A DNA stretch of 64,000 bases from JALJPB01 sp034111045 (GCA_034111045.1 JAWUYA010000007.1:20191-84190); one strand, 5' to 3'. Counted from the stretch's first letter, positions 8,248 through 17,191 are shown. Notes: generated by a model from the letters alone, not told the origin. Program-made: numbers and translations.

Positions 8248-10439
8248 TATTGCTCTTGGCTGTCTATGCTAATAGGTTGAACGTCAAGACGCTCTAAATT
8301 ATTGAGCTCTTCGGTACTCCCTGCATTATTTTCTTTTTTACCTTCACCCATATATTCATCAAAAGAGGGAGGAAGTGCTAATGCATCATTCCAATGGGGT
8401 AATAAGGGCAAGTTGTCATTTTTCATTAACGACAAGCCTTCTTCTTGTTTGCGTAATTGATCCGCACGAATAAAGTTATATTTATCTTTGGCCATGGTAT
8501 TCATCATGGCACTACTAGTGATAATGGTTGGACGAATAAAAACCATTAAGTTACGTTTTCTGGTGGTATTGCTCGATGACTTAAATAAGTGGCCAATAAA
8601 AGGAATATCGCCAAGAAGCGGGACTTTCTGCACACTTTCTTGAACATCTTCGTCAATCAAACCACCTAAAATTACTGTTTCTCCGGTATTTGCCATCACC
8701 GTTGTTTTGATTTCGCGTTTATTAATTGCAATATCAACGCCGGTAGTACCACTGACTGAGGAAACCTCTTGTTCAATGGTCAACTGCACGCCAGAGCCTT
8801 CATTAACTTGTGGTGTTACTCGAAGTTTAATACCCACTTCTTGACGATCGACTGTTTGAAAAGGATTATTGTTATTACTACCTGTCGCTGAACCGGTGAT
8901 AATCGGCACTTCTTGACCAACAATAAAATAGGCTTCTTCGTTTTCTAAGGTGGTGATGCTCGGCGTTGCTAAAATATTAGAATTGGTGTCCCTGCTGACG
9001 GCTTGAATGATGGCCCCCCAGTCATTTTTTATAATACCAAACATCATACCGCTAACAGAGCCTAAAGCGTTGGCCAATAATGAATAATCACCATCAACGT
9101 CAGGTTTAGAATAACCTGCTTGGATCACCTCATTACTGTCATTGAGTAACGCCGGGACAAACTCACCTTTTGTAGTTTCTGCAGCAAGAGCTCCTGCGGC
9201 AACAGAGCTAATCGGTGCAGTGCCATTATTAAATTGGGTAAAGCCTCCTTGTTCGCTATACCACTGAACACCTAACTGCACACCATCACTTTCAAAGACT
9301 TCAACAATAATAGCTTCTATCAGCACTTGTGCTCTTGGTACATCAAGTTTGTAAATGACTGCAGAAAGTGATCGTAACATATCAGGTTGAGCGGTAATAA
9401 CTAAGGTATTGGTCGATTCATGGGCTTCAATACTGATATTACGACTTTTACGACTACTTTTTTTCGATTGTCCCGATTGAGCTTCCGCTTCAATAGACTC
9501 ACTAACGCCCTTTAAAACTTTGACTAAATCTTCTGACTTAGCATATTTAAGATAAAATACTCGGGTATTACCGATTGACTCAAGTTCGCTATCTAATCGC
9601 GAGATTAATTTAACCACACGCTCTCTTGCTTTAATTTCACCACTGATAATGACACTGTTAGTGCGCTCATCAGCAACAATTTTAGGAATTAAAAACGTTG
9701 GCGTCCCTGATTTACCTCCGGCTGTTTTATTCATCGCTTCAATGATACGGACAATTTCACTGGCTGAAGCATACTGTAAATTAATAATTTTTACGTCTTG
9801 ATCGCCGGCTCTATCGACTGTTTCAATGATTTTAACCAAACGATTAACCACCGCAGCAGTGCCGGTTAACATAATGACGTTCGCCGGGTCATAATTAACA
9901 ACATTACCGCCACCGGCTTGGTCAGAAAGTTGACGAAGTAGTGGCACCAATTCGCGTACAGTTACATTTTTAACTTCAACCACTCGGGTGACCATTTCAT
10001 CACCCATGCCTGGGTCGTCACTATCAACCACAGGAATAGAAGAGGTTTTAGCGTCTTTATCGCGAATGATTTTAATGATGTTATTGTCCATCTTGACCGC
10101 AGAAAATCCAGAGACTTCTAAGACATTTAAGAAAAATTGGTAATATTGGGCTTCCGTTAAGACATCATAACTGCGGACATTGATTTTGCCACGAACATTG
10201 GGATAAACGATCATGGTTTTTTTCAAATTCTTGCCCACGATATTCACAAACTCAGTAATCTCAGTATTTTTGAAATTAGGGGAATAATTGGCCGCACTGA
10301 CTGAGGTGCTAATTAACATCCCATGAAACAATAGTGCGGTAAAAAAAACTGAGCGACCATTTGTTAATGAATGTGCACTGCGACTATTCCATATAAAAAG
10401 TACGCGTTGACATAAGTTGCGCATAAAAAAATTCCTCAT
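8247..10439 (-). CDS. gspD: Type II secretion secretin D
   Basis: A 730-residue outer-membrane secretin. It has a long N-terminal signal (cleavage likely after SVSA, near residue 49), an N0 domain (YSPNFKNTEITEFVNIVGKN), N1-N3 domains with GTA...NRLVKIIETVD and ERVVKLISRLD motifs, then the C-terminal secretin gate domain with VPLLGDIPFIGHLF. An N-terminally shorter start at 10424 also has a fair ribosome site (AGGA 8 bases before ATG) and would give a more ordinary signal peptide. A pilotin gene is not seen in the window. Confidence 0.96.
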   Translation of the reverse strand: MRNFFMRNLCQRVLFIWNSRSAHSLTNGRSVFFTALLFHGMLISTSVSAANYSPNFKNTEITEFVNIVGKNLKKTMIVYPNVRGKINVRSYDVLTEAQYYQFFLNVLEVSGFSAVKMDNNIIKIIRDKDAKTSSIPVVDSDDPGMGDEMVTRVVEVKNVTVRELVPLLRQLSDQAGGGNVVNYDPANVIMLTGTAAVVNRLVKIIETVDRAGDQDVKIINLQYASASEIVRIIEAMNKTAGGKSGTPTFLIPKIVADERTNSVIISGEIKARERVVKLISRLDSELESIGNTRVFYLKYAKSEDLVKVLKGVSESIEAEAQSGQSKKSSRKSRNISIEAHESTNTLVITAQPDMLRSLSAVIYKLDVPRAQVLIEAIIVEVFESDGVQLGVQWYSEQGGFTQFNNGTAPISSVAAGALAAETTKGEFVPALLNDSNEVIQAGYSKPDVDGDYSLLANALGSVSGMMFGIIKNDWGAIIQAVSRDTNSNILATPSITTLENEEAYFIVGQEVPIITGSATGSNNNNPFQTVDRQEVGIKLRVTPQVNEGSGVQLTIEQEVSSVSGTTGVDIAINKREIKTTVMANTGETVILGGLIDEDVQESVQKVPLLGDIPFIGHLFKSSSNTTRKRNLMVFIRPTIITSSAMMNTMAKDKYNFIRADQLRKQEEGLSLMKNDNLPLLPHWNDALALPPSFDEYMGEGKKENNAGSTEELNNLERLDVQPISIDSQEQ

Positions 10440-10495
10440 TACTTCTCTATCTTTATTGATTTGTTTAGTTAGTTGTTGAGTTAGTTATCTACTGT

Positions 10496-11437
10496 TTAAT
10501 TATCGATACTAAACAAAATTTGTGTCATACCATCTTCGCGTTCTACCAACAAAGACACTTCATTTTCTTGGCTTAACGCCATCATAGCTTGTGCAGCTTC
10601 ACTCGGAGCAGTTAAGTCATAGCCATTCATTTGTACAGCAACATCACCTGATTTTAACCCGGCGCGGTGGAAAAAAGCTGGATTTTTACCCGGCATTAAG
10701 CGATAGCCTACGATATTACCATCATCACGTTTGGGCATGATTTTTAAATAATCCGTTATTTTTCCAGGATCGAGACTAATATCCATTTTAAGAGTGCTCG
10801 CTTGTTGAGATAGTTCCCTATTGGATCTCATATCAACAATAGAAGGTGTTGCTTTTGCTGTAGTAGCTCTCTGATTGTTTGCAGGACTCACTTTTTTCTT
10901 AGGCAAATTTACTGAGCGCTTTTCATAATTCGAGCCCTCAATCATCAAGGTTTCCATTCGTCCCGATTGCTTGATAAATACCCGATCAATGAATACCTGC
11001 TCTAATGTTGCTTTAGTGCCAGCGATCATATCATCAATACCGTAAGTGTTTTGTTGACCATCATTTTCAATAATAGCCGCAGATACGCTAAGGTCATTAC
11101 TCGCCACGACAGCTGACAAGGTTAGCTTTAACCTTGTTTCTGGTGCATCTTCTATTTCAATCAGTTTTTCTGATGGTAACGCATTATACACTCCAAATAA
11201 GTGAAGTTTTTCTAATGCACTAATACTAACTGCTGTTGGTTTCTTCGTTGGTCTATTTTGGGAAGTTTCCATCTCTTGACTTGATACTTGCTCACTTGGC
11301 ACAAACATCCAAGTAGCTTGTGCGGCTAAAGAGGCAATATAGATCAGCAACATTGCACTGAGTGCTTTGGCTATTTGTTGTTGAGGAAGTTTAGCTATTA
11401 CATCAGTTAATGAAGCTAAGTTATTCGGTAATTGCAT
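10496..11437 (-). CDS. gspC: Type II secretion protein C
   Basis: A 313-residue bitopic protein: cytoplasmic N-terminus, one membrane helix at about residues 26-46, the periplasmic HR domain that contacts the secretin N0 domain (HLFGVYNAL to roughly SVNLP), and a C-terminal PDZ domain (AGLKSGDVAVQMNGYDL). It is the first gene of the operon. A possible Shine-Dalgarno AGAAG lies 6 bases upstream of the ATG, and a heptanucleotide tandem repeat begins 14 bases upstream. Confidence 0.95.
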   Translation of the reverse strand: MQLPNNLASLTDVIAKLPQQQIAKALSAMLLIYIASLAAQATWMFVPSEQVSSQEMETSQNRPTKKPTAVSISALEKLHLFGVYNALPSEKLIEIEDAPETRLKLTLSAVVASNDLSVSAAIIENDGQQNTYGIDDMIAGTKATLEQVFIDRVFIKQSGRMETLMIEGSNYEKRSVNLPKKKVSPANNQRATTAKATPSIVDMRSNRELSQQASTLKMDISLDPGKITDYLKIMPKRDDGNIVGYRLMPGKNPAFFHRAGLKSGDVAVQMNGYDLTAPSEAAQAMMALSQENEVSLLVEREDGMTQILFSIDN

Positions 11438-11450
11438 GTTACTTCTATTA

Positions 11451-11482
11451 TTAAGAGTTAAGAGTTAAGAGTTAAGAGTTAA
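11451..11482. repeat. Heptanucleotide tandem repeat upstream of gspC
   Basis: Four perfect copies of ttaagag plus a partial fifth copy (ttaa), 32 bases in all, sit in the leader of gspC, 14 bases from the start codon and next to the likely ribosome site. Short perfect tandem repeats of this sort change copy number by slipped-strand mispairing. The repeat is outside coding sequence, so it could change spacing or leader structure but not reading frame. Confidence 0.9.
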
Positions 11483-11557
11483 ATTATTTGTCAATCATGT
11501 TGTACTTAGCTGTTATTAATTGGGTGTTATTAAAAATAAATATACTCTAGAATAATA

Positions 11558-11574
11558 CTTGACCTAGGTTCAAG
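11558..11574. promoter_or_regulatory. CTTGA-N7-TCAAG palindrome between gspC and hslR
   Basis: Arms CTTGA and TCAAG flank CCTAGGT. It lies in the 233-base divergent intergenic region, about 97 bases before hslR and 121 before gspC. It resembles a CRP/FNR-family half-site pair but the spacing is one base longer than the FNR consensus. Which gene it would serve is not clear. Confidence 0.35.
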
Positions 11575-11670
11575 CAACAAGCACTGTCTAAAGTTTTTAA
11601 CACTTTAATTTTCAAATGATAACTTTTAAGCCTGATACGGGCTTAACCGCATCACACAGAGGGTCTGATA

Positions 11671-12090
11671 GTGACAACAAAAAATAACACTAAGGTAGCT
11701 GATAACCACGCTATTCGACTTGATAAATGGCTTTGGGCCGCCAGGTTTTATAAAACTCGCGCCATTGCAAAGCAGATGATCGACGGCGGTAAAGTGTTTT
11801 ATAATGGACAACGAACGAAATCTGGCAAAAGTGTAACTTTAGGTGACACCATCAAAATACGCCAAGGTTTTGATCAAAAAGAACTCACGGTAATGGCACT
11901 CGCAGATAAAAGAAGAGACGCAACGTTTGCCCTAACTTTGTATAAAGAAACAACCGATAGCATAAAGATTAGAGAAAAAACATCACTTGCTCGCCAGCAG
12001 GGCATACTACTTAGCCCCGCAAGTGAGACTAAACCAGACAAAAAACAACGCCGACAAATACGGCAAATGAAAGAAGGATTTAATGAATAA
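11671..12090 (+). CDS. hslR: Ribosome-associated heat shock protein Hsp15
   Basis: A 139-residue small basic RNA-binding protein. The S4 domain is at the N-terminus (RLDKWLWAARFYKTRAIAKQMI...GGKVFYNGQRTKSGKSV), followed by a basic C-terminal tail (KPDKKQRRQIRQMK). Hsp15 binds 50S subunits carrying stalled peptidyl-tRNA and helps recycle them. The start codon is GTG. The stop overlaps the hslO start, so the two heat-shock genes form one operon. Confidence 0.95.
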   Translation: MTTKNNTKVADNHAIRLDKWLWAARFYKTRAIAKQMIDGGKVFYNGQRTKSGKSVTLGDTIKIRQGFDQKELTVMALADKRRDATFALTLYKETTDSIKIREKTSLARQQGILLSPASETKPDKKQRRQIRQMKEGFNE

Positions 12091-12965
12091 TGACTAGCCC
12101 AGATATTTTACACCGCTATCTATTTGATAACCGGCATGCTCGTGGGGAATTAGTACAATTATCCAATAGCTACAAGCAAAACATTGAAAAACATCACTAC
12201 CCTTTGGGCGTGCGTATTTTGCTAGGTGAGTTGATGGCAGCCACTTGTTTATTAACCGCCACCATTAAATTTGAAGGCGATATAACCGTGCAATTACAAG
12301 GTGATGGCCCAATCTCTTTTATTTCAATGAACGGTAATGATAAACAAGAAATGCGTGGCATTGCCCGCTTAACTGAAAATACTGATGCCGCTGGCTTAAA
12401 GGCATTAATAGGTAAAGGTAATATGATCATTACCATACGACCTAAAAATGCCGAAGCTTATCAAGGTGTTGTTGCATTAGAAAAAGAAACATTAGCAGAA
12501 TGTTTAGCCCATTATTTTGATGTGTCTGAACAAATCCCAACAAAAATCTGGTTGTTTAGTGACGATAAAAAGCAACAAGTCGCTGGTAGCTTAATTCAAT
12601 TATTACCGGGCAGCGATGAGGCGAACGGCGGCGATAAAGAAAAACAACAAAGTGACTTTGACCATTTATGTCAGTTAACCAATACTATTAAAGCCGAAGA
12701 AATATTCAATCTTGATGCCCAAAACTTGTTATATCGGCTATACCATCAAGAACAAGTGAGATTGTTTGATCCCCAAGCCGTGTCTTTTGTTTGTGGTTGC
12801 TCGAGCGAGAAATGTTTAACGGCTATTGCCCAAATTGAACCTAGTGAGATAAAAGCGATTGTCGAAGAACAAGGCAATGTCTGCATGACTTGTGATTATT
12901 GTTTAACAACGTATGCCTTTGATGAGCCACAGCTCGCTAGTTATATGGATGAGACCCAGCATTAA
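12090..12965 (+). CDS. hslO: Redox-regulated chaperone Hsp33
   Basis: A 291-residue Hsp33. The N-terminal substrate-binding core begins near residue 5 (LHRYLFDNRHARGELVQL), and the C-terminal redox switch has the four zinc cysteines in CGC and CMTC (VCGCSSEKC ... VCMTCDYC). Oxidation releases zinc and turns on holdase activity in the cytoplasm. It is coupled to hslR by overlapping stop and start codons. Confidence 0.97.
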   Translation: MTSPDILHRYLFDNRHARGELVQLSNSYKQNIEKHHYPLGVRILLGELMAATCLLTATIKFEGDITVQLQGDGPISFISMNGNDKQEMRGIARLTENTDAAGLKALIGKGNMIITIRPKNAEAYQGVVALEKETLAECLAHYFDVSEQIPTKIWLFSDDKKQQVAGSLIQLLPGSDEANGGDKEKQQSDFDHLCQLTNTIKAEEIFNLDAQNLLYRLYHQEQVRLFDPQAVSFVCGCSSEKCLTAIAQIEPSEIKAIVEEQGNVCMTCDYCLTTYAFDEPQLASYMDETQH

Positions 12966-13075
12966 CTTTAATGGTCATTTCTATAGCGTAAAATAAAAAT
13001 CAGGCCCTTAGCACTTACCAACATTAGATACTGATAAGTGCAGCTGACAAAAAACAACATCTAAAAGGAAAAACA

Positions 13076-13495
13076 ATGCTTCAATTAGAACATATAAATT
13101 TAGTCGTCAGTGATATTCCTGCCATGCTTAAATTTTATCAAGTTGCCTTTCCCCACTGGTTTGTTCGAGACCAAGGCCATGACGAGTGGAATGGCAAACC
13201 ACGTCAATGGCTTCACTTCGGTGACGACTATCAATACATTGCGATGAATGATCACGGTGAAGGGCAAAATAGAGAATTATCAGGACACCAAGTTGGCCTC
13301 GCCCATTTTGCCTATGTCACTTCAAATTTAACCGCGGTTATCACTCGCTTGCAAAAAGCTGGATTCAATGTCGCTAAAGATGGCGCTGTAAACTCTCATC
13401 GTCAAAATATTTATTTTATCGACCCCGCAGGCTTTGAGGTCGAGTTTGTGCAATACCTCAGTGATATTCCTGCTGAACGTAACAGCACGCAATAA
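13076..13495 (+). CDS. VOC (glyoxalase/bleomycin-resistance/dioxygenase) family protein
   Basis: A 139-residue single-domain protein with two beta-alpha-beta-beta-beta modules: module 1 opens LEHINLVVSDIPAMLKFY and module 2 has HFAYVTSNL and ends FIDPAGFEVEFVQY. His5 and the late Glu (EVEF) are the usual metal-ligand positions. A ribosome site AAGGAAAA precedes the ATG. The substrate cannot be inferred; it stands alone between hslO and the DMT exporter. Confidence 0.8.
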   Translation: MLQLEHINLVVSDIPAMLKFYQVAFPHWFVRDQGHDEWNGKPRQWLHFGDDYQYIAMNDHGEGQNRELSGHQVGLAHFAYVTSNLTAVITRLQKAGFNVAKDGAVNSHRQNIYFIDPAGFEVEFVQYLSDIPAERNSTQ

Positions 13496-13648
13496 ACCAA
13501 ACGAGCCTGCTGGGGAATCAATTTATATGCGCTATTGATATGGATAAAACGAGCAGATGGTGAGCCTATGTCTCACCTAGCCATTATATCAGCCCTTGGT
13601 TAAATATATGTAATAACACCTGAACACAATCTTGGGCAGTTAATTTAG

Positions 13649-14536
13649 CTAATATTTATGAGTGAGCTTAATTTTTTGCAAACTCACTATCGCCATGCCT
13701 GTTAAAATTAATCCCCCAGATATAACCAAGTCATTCGTTAACGTTTCATTGATAAAAACAACCCCTCCAAAAGCAGTAATGAGAGGCACAGCTAACTGAG
13801 AAATAGCCGCTTGGGTGATCGATAAATGCCTTAATGCAAAATACCAGACGCTATAACCAAGAGCGGATGCCACAGAGCCAGACGCCACGGCATAGCAAAC
13901 GCCTTGCCAACTCATTGAATACAGCGATAAACTGATAAACAAAAAAACTAAAGCGATAGGAACACAACGAATAAAGTTTTCTGCGTTGAGTACAATAGGC
14001 TCTGCTGCGTTTCTTCCGACCAAGGTATAAAATGCCCAAGCCATACCAGCAATCACCATTAAGATAAAACCACTAATAGCCGGTTGCGTTGCGCTAGGTA
14101 ACATCAGTAGTATAAAGCCTACAAATGAAATGAATAGACCCAACCACTCGATAATATATAAACGATAACCTCTAAATACGCTAACCCCAATCATAAAAAA
14201 CTGCACGCTAGCAAAGAGTATTAACGCGCCACTGGCCGTATGTAATTGCACGTAAGCAAAAGAAAAAAATGCGGCGTAAGTAAATAACATGGCTGAGGCA
14301 AACCAACCTTTGGTATTAGCGACACTAAAAATATGTCGAGCCGAAAGTTTTTTGGTATTGGTAAGTAAGATAACAATAACGCTTAACGTAATAGCACCCG
14401 ATAACATGCGCATACCGGTAAAACCAGCAGGGTCAATACGTGCATCACCTAAAGCAAGACGACATAAAACTGAATTTGACGCAAAGGCAATTAATGCCGA
14501 GCAAGTAGTGAATATGATTAAGCGGGCTGAAGGCAT
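13649..14536 (-). CDS. DMT-superfamily (EamA) transporter
   Basis: A 295-residue integral membrane protein with about ten hydrophobic helices and two EamA repeats; the second begins near residue 150 (ISGFILMVIAGMAWAFYTLVGR). The opening SNSVLCRLAL and RIDPAGFTGMRMLSG are typical of this family, which exports amino acids and other metabolites. The substrate is unknown. It converges with the VOC gene. Confidence 0.85.
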   Translation of the reverse strand: MPSARLIIFTTCSALIAFASNSVLCRLALGDARIDPAGFTGMRMLSGAITLSVIVILLTNTKKLSARHIFSVANTKGWFASAMLFTYAAFFSFAYVQLHTASGALILFASVQFFMIGVSVFRGYRLYIIEWLGLFISFVGFILLMLPSATQPAISGFILMVIAGMAWAFYTLVGRNAAEPIVLNAENFIRCVPIALVFLFISLSLYSMSWQGVCYAVASGSVASALGYSVWYFALRHLSITQAAISQLAVPLITAFGGVVFINETLTNDLVISGGLILTGMAIVSLQKIKLTHKY

Positions 14537-14760
14537 GACTTTTTCTCTTTAATGACTCAGTTATCAACAATAACCACAGTGACTAATTGACTTTCAAGCT
14601 GCCCTTTAACTTGGTTAGAGCAAAGCATATCGAAATGATTAGCTATTGTCGCAGTAATAACAACGCCAAGAATATCCAGGAAGAGTATCAGAGTTTACCG
14701 GTTTCAAATATGGAAAATAGGCAGTATGTGAAGGAAAATACTCACCTTGATAAGAATATT

Positions 14761-14801
14761 GGTCACAATTGTACCGTTTAAATTAAGGTAAAATTGTGAC
14801 C
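14761..14801. terminator. Large inverted repeat after the HU gene
   Basis: Two 15-base arms (14761-14775 and 14787-14801) pair with a single mismatch around an 11-base AT-rich loop, beginning 9 bases beyond the HU stop codon. No strong T-run follows on either strand. It could act as a 3' stabilising hairpin or weak terminator for the HU transcript. Confidence 0.5.
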
Positions 14802-14809
14802 AGACATGA

Positions 14810-15085
14810 CTAAACGTTAACAGCGTCTTTCAATGCTTTACCTGCTTTAAATGCAGGTACTTTGGCCGCAGCAATTTGGATCTCTGCACCGGTTTGAGGG
14901 TTACGACCAGTGCGGGCTGCACGGTCATTTACTTTGTAAGTACCAAAACCAACTAAGGCAACATCACCACCACTAGCTAGTTCCGCTGTTACTGAACCAA
15001 TTAAACTATCTAACGCACGAGCTGCTGAAGCTTTCGAGATGTCTGCGCCTTCAGCCATTTTTGCTACTAATTCACTTTTGTTCAT
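14810..15085 (-). CDS. hup: DNA-binding protein HU
   Basis: A 91-residue histone-like protein with the full HU layout: MNKSELVAKMAEGADISKASAARALDS helices, the FGTYKVNDRAARTGRNPQTG arm with the conserved RNP turn, and the C-terminal helix PAFKAGKALKDAV. It bends and compacts DNA as a dimer. Whether it is the alpha or beta type cannot be told from sequence alone. The ribosome site AAGGAT lies 8 bases before ATG. Confidence 0.96.
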   Translation of the reverse strand: MNKSELVAKMAEGADISKASAARALDSLIGSVTAELASGGDVALVGFGTYKVNDRAARTGRNPQTGAEIQIAAAKVPAFKAGKALKDAVNV

Positions 15086-15503
15086 TACTTGTAATCCTTA
15101 ATTATTATTTTGTAACCAACATACTAAGAAATAATAGTTAATTGAGCAATAGAAATTGCCTTTTACCTGACATTAATTAATAGTTAACATTAATTTTTAC
15201 TGTTATATTTAACTTATCTTCTGATTTATTTTTATTTCACACATTCGGTCTGAGCGCTTAAATATAACCTATCACCTCTAGTTTACCTGTCTCTGTTGTA
15301 ATATAAAGCACAGTGGAGTTGGCTAAAGCTTTGCGAAAATCGCCAAAATAAAAAGTCATTATGGATTTTAAAGTCATTATTTTATCGCGCGATTTTAATA
15401 TAACCAATCAATCTAGGGTCTACCTAGTATTAGCGATTACATAATAAGTACTGAGGATGACTGAGGATTTACTCAAATGAAACCGTATTAAATATAAACT
15501 GAG
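15086..15503. other. Noncoding region upstream of HU
   Basis: No gene was found here. It should hold the HU promoter(s). Visible small structure: a direct repeat aaagtcattat at 15352-15362 and 15370-15380 (18 bases apart), a 10-base perfect palindrome ATCGCGCGAT at 15384-15393, and a tandem gactgaggat near 15450-15470. Confidence 0.5.
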
Positions 15504-15538
15504 TTAAAAAAAGCCTTCACATTTCTGCAAAGGCTTTA
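15504..15538 (-). terminator. Rho-independent terminator of rnpB
   Basis: Reading leftwards, the perfect stem AAAGCCTT / AAGGCTTT with a 12-base loop runs into a T7 tract (revcomp of 15505-15512). It begins about 10 bases beyond the RNase P RNA 3' end. Confidence 0.85.
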
Positions 15539-15546
15539 TCTTGAAT

Positions 15547-15958
15547 AAGTGAGCTGACCGTAAGCCGGGTTTTGTCTAGGACAATCATTCGTCTAGGCCT
15601 TAAATCGCTCTAAGGCTCAAGCAACCTACCCGGTTTCCACGCGAGCCACGCTTATACTATTGAAACTTTCGTTAAAATAGTCATGAAACCCTATTTGGTC
15701 TTGCTCCGGGTGGAGTTTACCCTGCAACCAACTGTTACCAGTGGTCCGGTGCGCTCTTACCGCACCCTTTCAGCCTTACCTGTTCCTCTTGCGAGGCCAT
15801 CGGCGGTCTTCTCTCTGCTGCACTTGTCGTCGGCTTGCGCCGCCCAGGCGTTACCTGGCACCCTGCTCATTGGAGCCCGGACTTTCCTCCCCTTTACCCG
15901 TATACCTTCAGCTTACACCTCAGATACCACGATAAAGCAGCGATTGTCTGGTCAACTC
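15547..15958 (-). ncRNA. rnpB: RNase P RNA (bacterial type A)
   Basis: The reverse strand carries the conserved core of M1 RNA: the CR-I block with GGAAAGTCCGGGCTCC (revcomp of 15872-15890), a GTAAACTCCACCCGGAGCAAG block near 15700-15720, the GGTAAGGGTGAAAGGGTGCGG region near 15750-15780, and the CR-V block CAAAACCCGGCTTA (15561-15576). The predicted 5' GAGTTGACC and 3' GGTCAGCTC pair as helix P1, which sets both ends. Length is about 412 nt. The RNA is the catalytic part of RNase P, which matures tRNA 5' ends. Confidence 0.97.
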
Positions 15959-15965
15959 GGGGCGC

Positions 15966-15994
15966 ATTCTACCTCTTGAGTCTACTTGGAGCAA
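15966..15994 (-). promoter_or_regulatory. Sigma-70 promoter of rnpB
   Basis: On the minus strand, TTGCTC (15989-15994) and TAGAAT (15966-15971) are 17 bases apart. A GC-rich discriminator GCGCCCC separates the -10 from the G that begins helix P1 of the RNA, as expected for stable-RNA promoters under stringent control. The -35 lies inside a hairpin (15975-16007) just past the stop of the upstream serine hydrolase gene. Confidence 0.75.
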
Positions 15995-16007
15995 GTAGAA
16001 GCTCAAG
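15975..16007 (-). terminator. Hairpin after serine hydrolase gene, overlapping the rnpB promoter
   Basis: Arms CTTGAGTCTACTTG (15975-15988) and CAAGTAGA-AG-CTCAAG (15992-16007) give a 14-bp stem with a two-base bulge and a three-base loop, starting 2 bases past the stop codon of the upstream gene. There is no T-run, so it is a poor classical terminator, but it may stop or trim read-through into rnpB. Confidence 0.5.
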
Positions 16008-16009
16008 CA

Positions 16010-17191
16010 CTAATGGAGAGAAGCAACAATTTCTCTAAAAAATGCGATGGTTTCTAACTTTGAATTTCGTTTATCTGAAAAATGTTTATCGGCACTATTT
16101 TTAACAATGATCATATTTTCTTGTTGGTTAACATAAATATATTGGCCATAAACTCCCACGCAGAAAAACTCGCCAGCAATGGCCTCTGGTGGTAACCAAA
16201 TTTGAAAACCATAACCGAGTTTATTTTCACCTGATTTCAAATAGTCTGCTCCTGCTGTAGTCGATGCCTTTAACCAACGTTTAGACACTAACTGCTCACC
16301 GTTCCAGTTACCATTATTTAATAGTAACCGACCAAAACGAGCATAATCACTCGTAATAACATTCAAGCCACCTAGCGCAAAAGCGGCACCTTTTGAGTCA
16401 GTGATCCAAGCGGCATCACTTTCCATACCAATTTTATTCCAAATACTCTCTTGTAATAATTGGACTAATGATTGGCCGCTAACTCTTCTTATAATCATAC
16501 CAATGACATGAGTGTCCATACTGACATAATGAAAGACTTTTCCTGGTTCAGAGTCACCTTCAAGCCCGGTCGTCATTTCATCGAGCGAACCACCAACAGC
16601 CAATACTCGGCCCATTTTATTAATATCTGAATTGAAATCATGATAATTTTCATCCCATTTAACACCGGAAGACATTTGTAACACATTTATCACTTTAACG
16701 TTTTCATAACCAGATCCTTTCATTTCAGGCAGGTAAAAACTCACCTTTTTGTCAATATCAATTTTCCCGGCATCCACTTGCATACCAAATAATACTGAAA
16801 CAAAAGATTTGGCCATTGACCAAGAAATACGTTTATCGTTACTTTTAGTACCTAAGTAATAGTTTTCAAAAGTAACTTCATCATTTTTAATGACCATAAG
16901 TGCGGTAGTTGCACGACGTTTAAGAAAGTCATTCACAACTACCTCTTCTTTTCGGTAGGTAAAAATTTTAGGCAGGTCTTTGCTTGCTTGGTTGAATTGA
17001 AACGTTTGGCCTGTTTTTAAAATGGGTAGGGAGAGAATCGCCTGTTCCATATTTGAAAAATTACCAACAATTTTCTCTTGATCAAAGAGCGTAATAACGG
17101 CGTGTAACCTATAAAGTTTTTGCCAATTAAACAAGGCTATAATGGTGAGTAAAACAACAAGTGAAATAATTATATTTTTAATAGTGTGCAT
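16010..17191 (-). CDS. Serine hydrolase, beta-lactamase class C-like
   Basis: A 393-residue protein with an N-terminal hydrophobic anchor or signal (about residues 5-22) and a beta-lactamase-related domain. The catalytic S-x-x-K motif is Ser125-Met-Ala-Lys128 (SWSMAKSF). A Tyr-containing second motif is near FHYVSMDTHV, and the C-terminal part has LGYGFQIW and VGVYGQYIYV. Relatives are esterases, peptidases and 6-aminohexanoate-dimer-hydrolase-like enzymes rather than true antibiotic lactamases. The substrate is unknown. It ends 52 bases before the RNase P RNA. Confidence 0.85.
   Translation of the reverse strand: MHTIKNIIISLVVLLTIIALFNWQKLYRLHAVITLFDQEKIVGNFSNMEQAILSLPILKTGQTFQFNQASKDLPKIFTYRKEEVVVNDFLKRRATTALMVIKNDEVTFENYYLGTKSNDKRISWSMAKSFVSVLFGMQVDAGKIDIDKKVSFYLPEMKGSGYENVKVINVLQMSSGVKWDENYHDFNSDINKMGRVLAVGGSLDEMTTGLEGDSEPGKVFHYVSMDTHVIGMIIRRVSGQSLVQLLQESIWNKIGMESDAAWITDSKGAAFALGGLNVITSDYARFGRLLLNNGNWNGEQLVSKRWLKASTTAGADYLKSGENKLGYGFQIWLPPEAIAGEFFCVGVYGQYIYVNQQENMIIVKNSADKHFSDKRNSKLETIAFFREIVASLH

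Noticed and set aside
14587..14781. 64-codon plus-strand frame starting with TTG
   Set aside because: No good ribosome site, composition unlike nearby genes, and it runs into the HU-side inverted repeat. No recognisable domain.
15683..16038. Three overlapping plus-strand reading frames of 64-98 codons
   Set aside because: They lie over the conserved structured core of the RNase P RNA gene on the other strand and are products of its GC-rich sequence.
16010..17191. Antibiotic-resistance beta-lactamase
   Set aside because: The S-x-x-K motif is shared with many esterases and peptidases, and the usual class C KTG box is not evident, so a resistance role is not supported.
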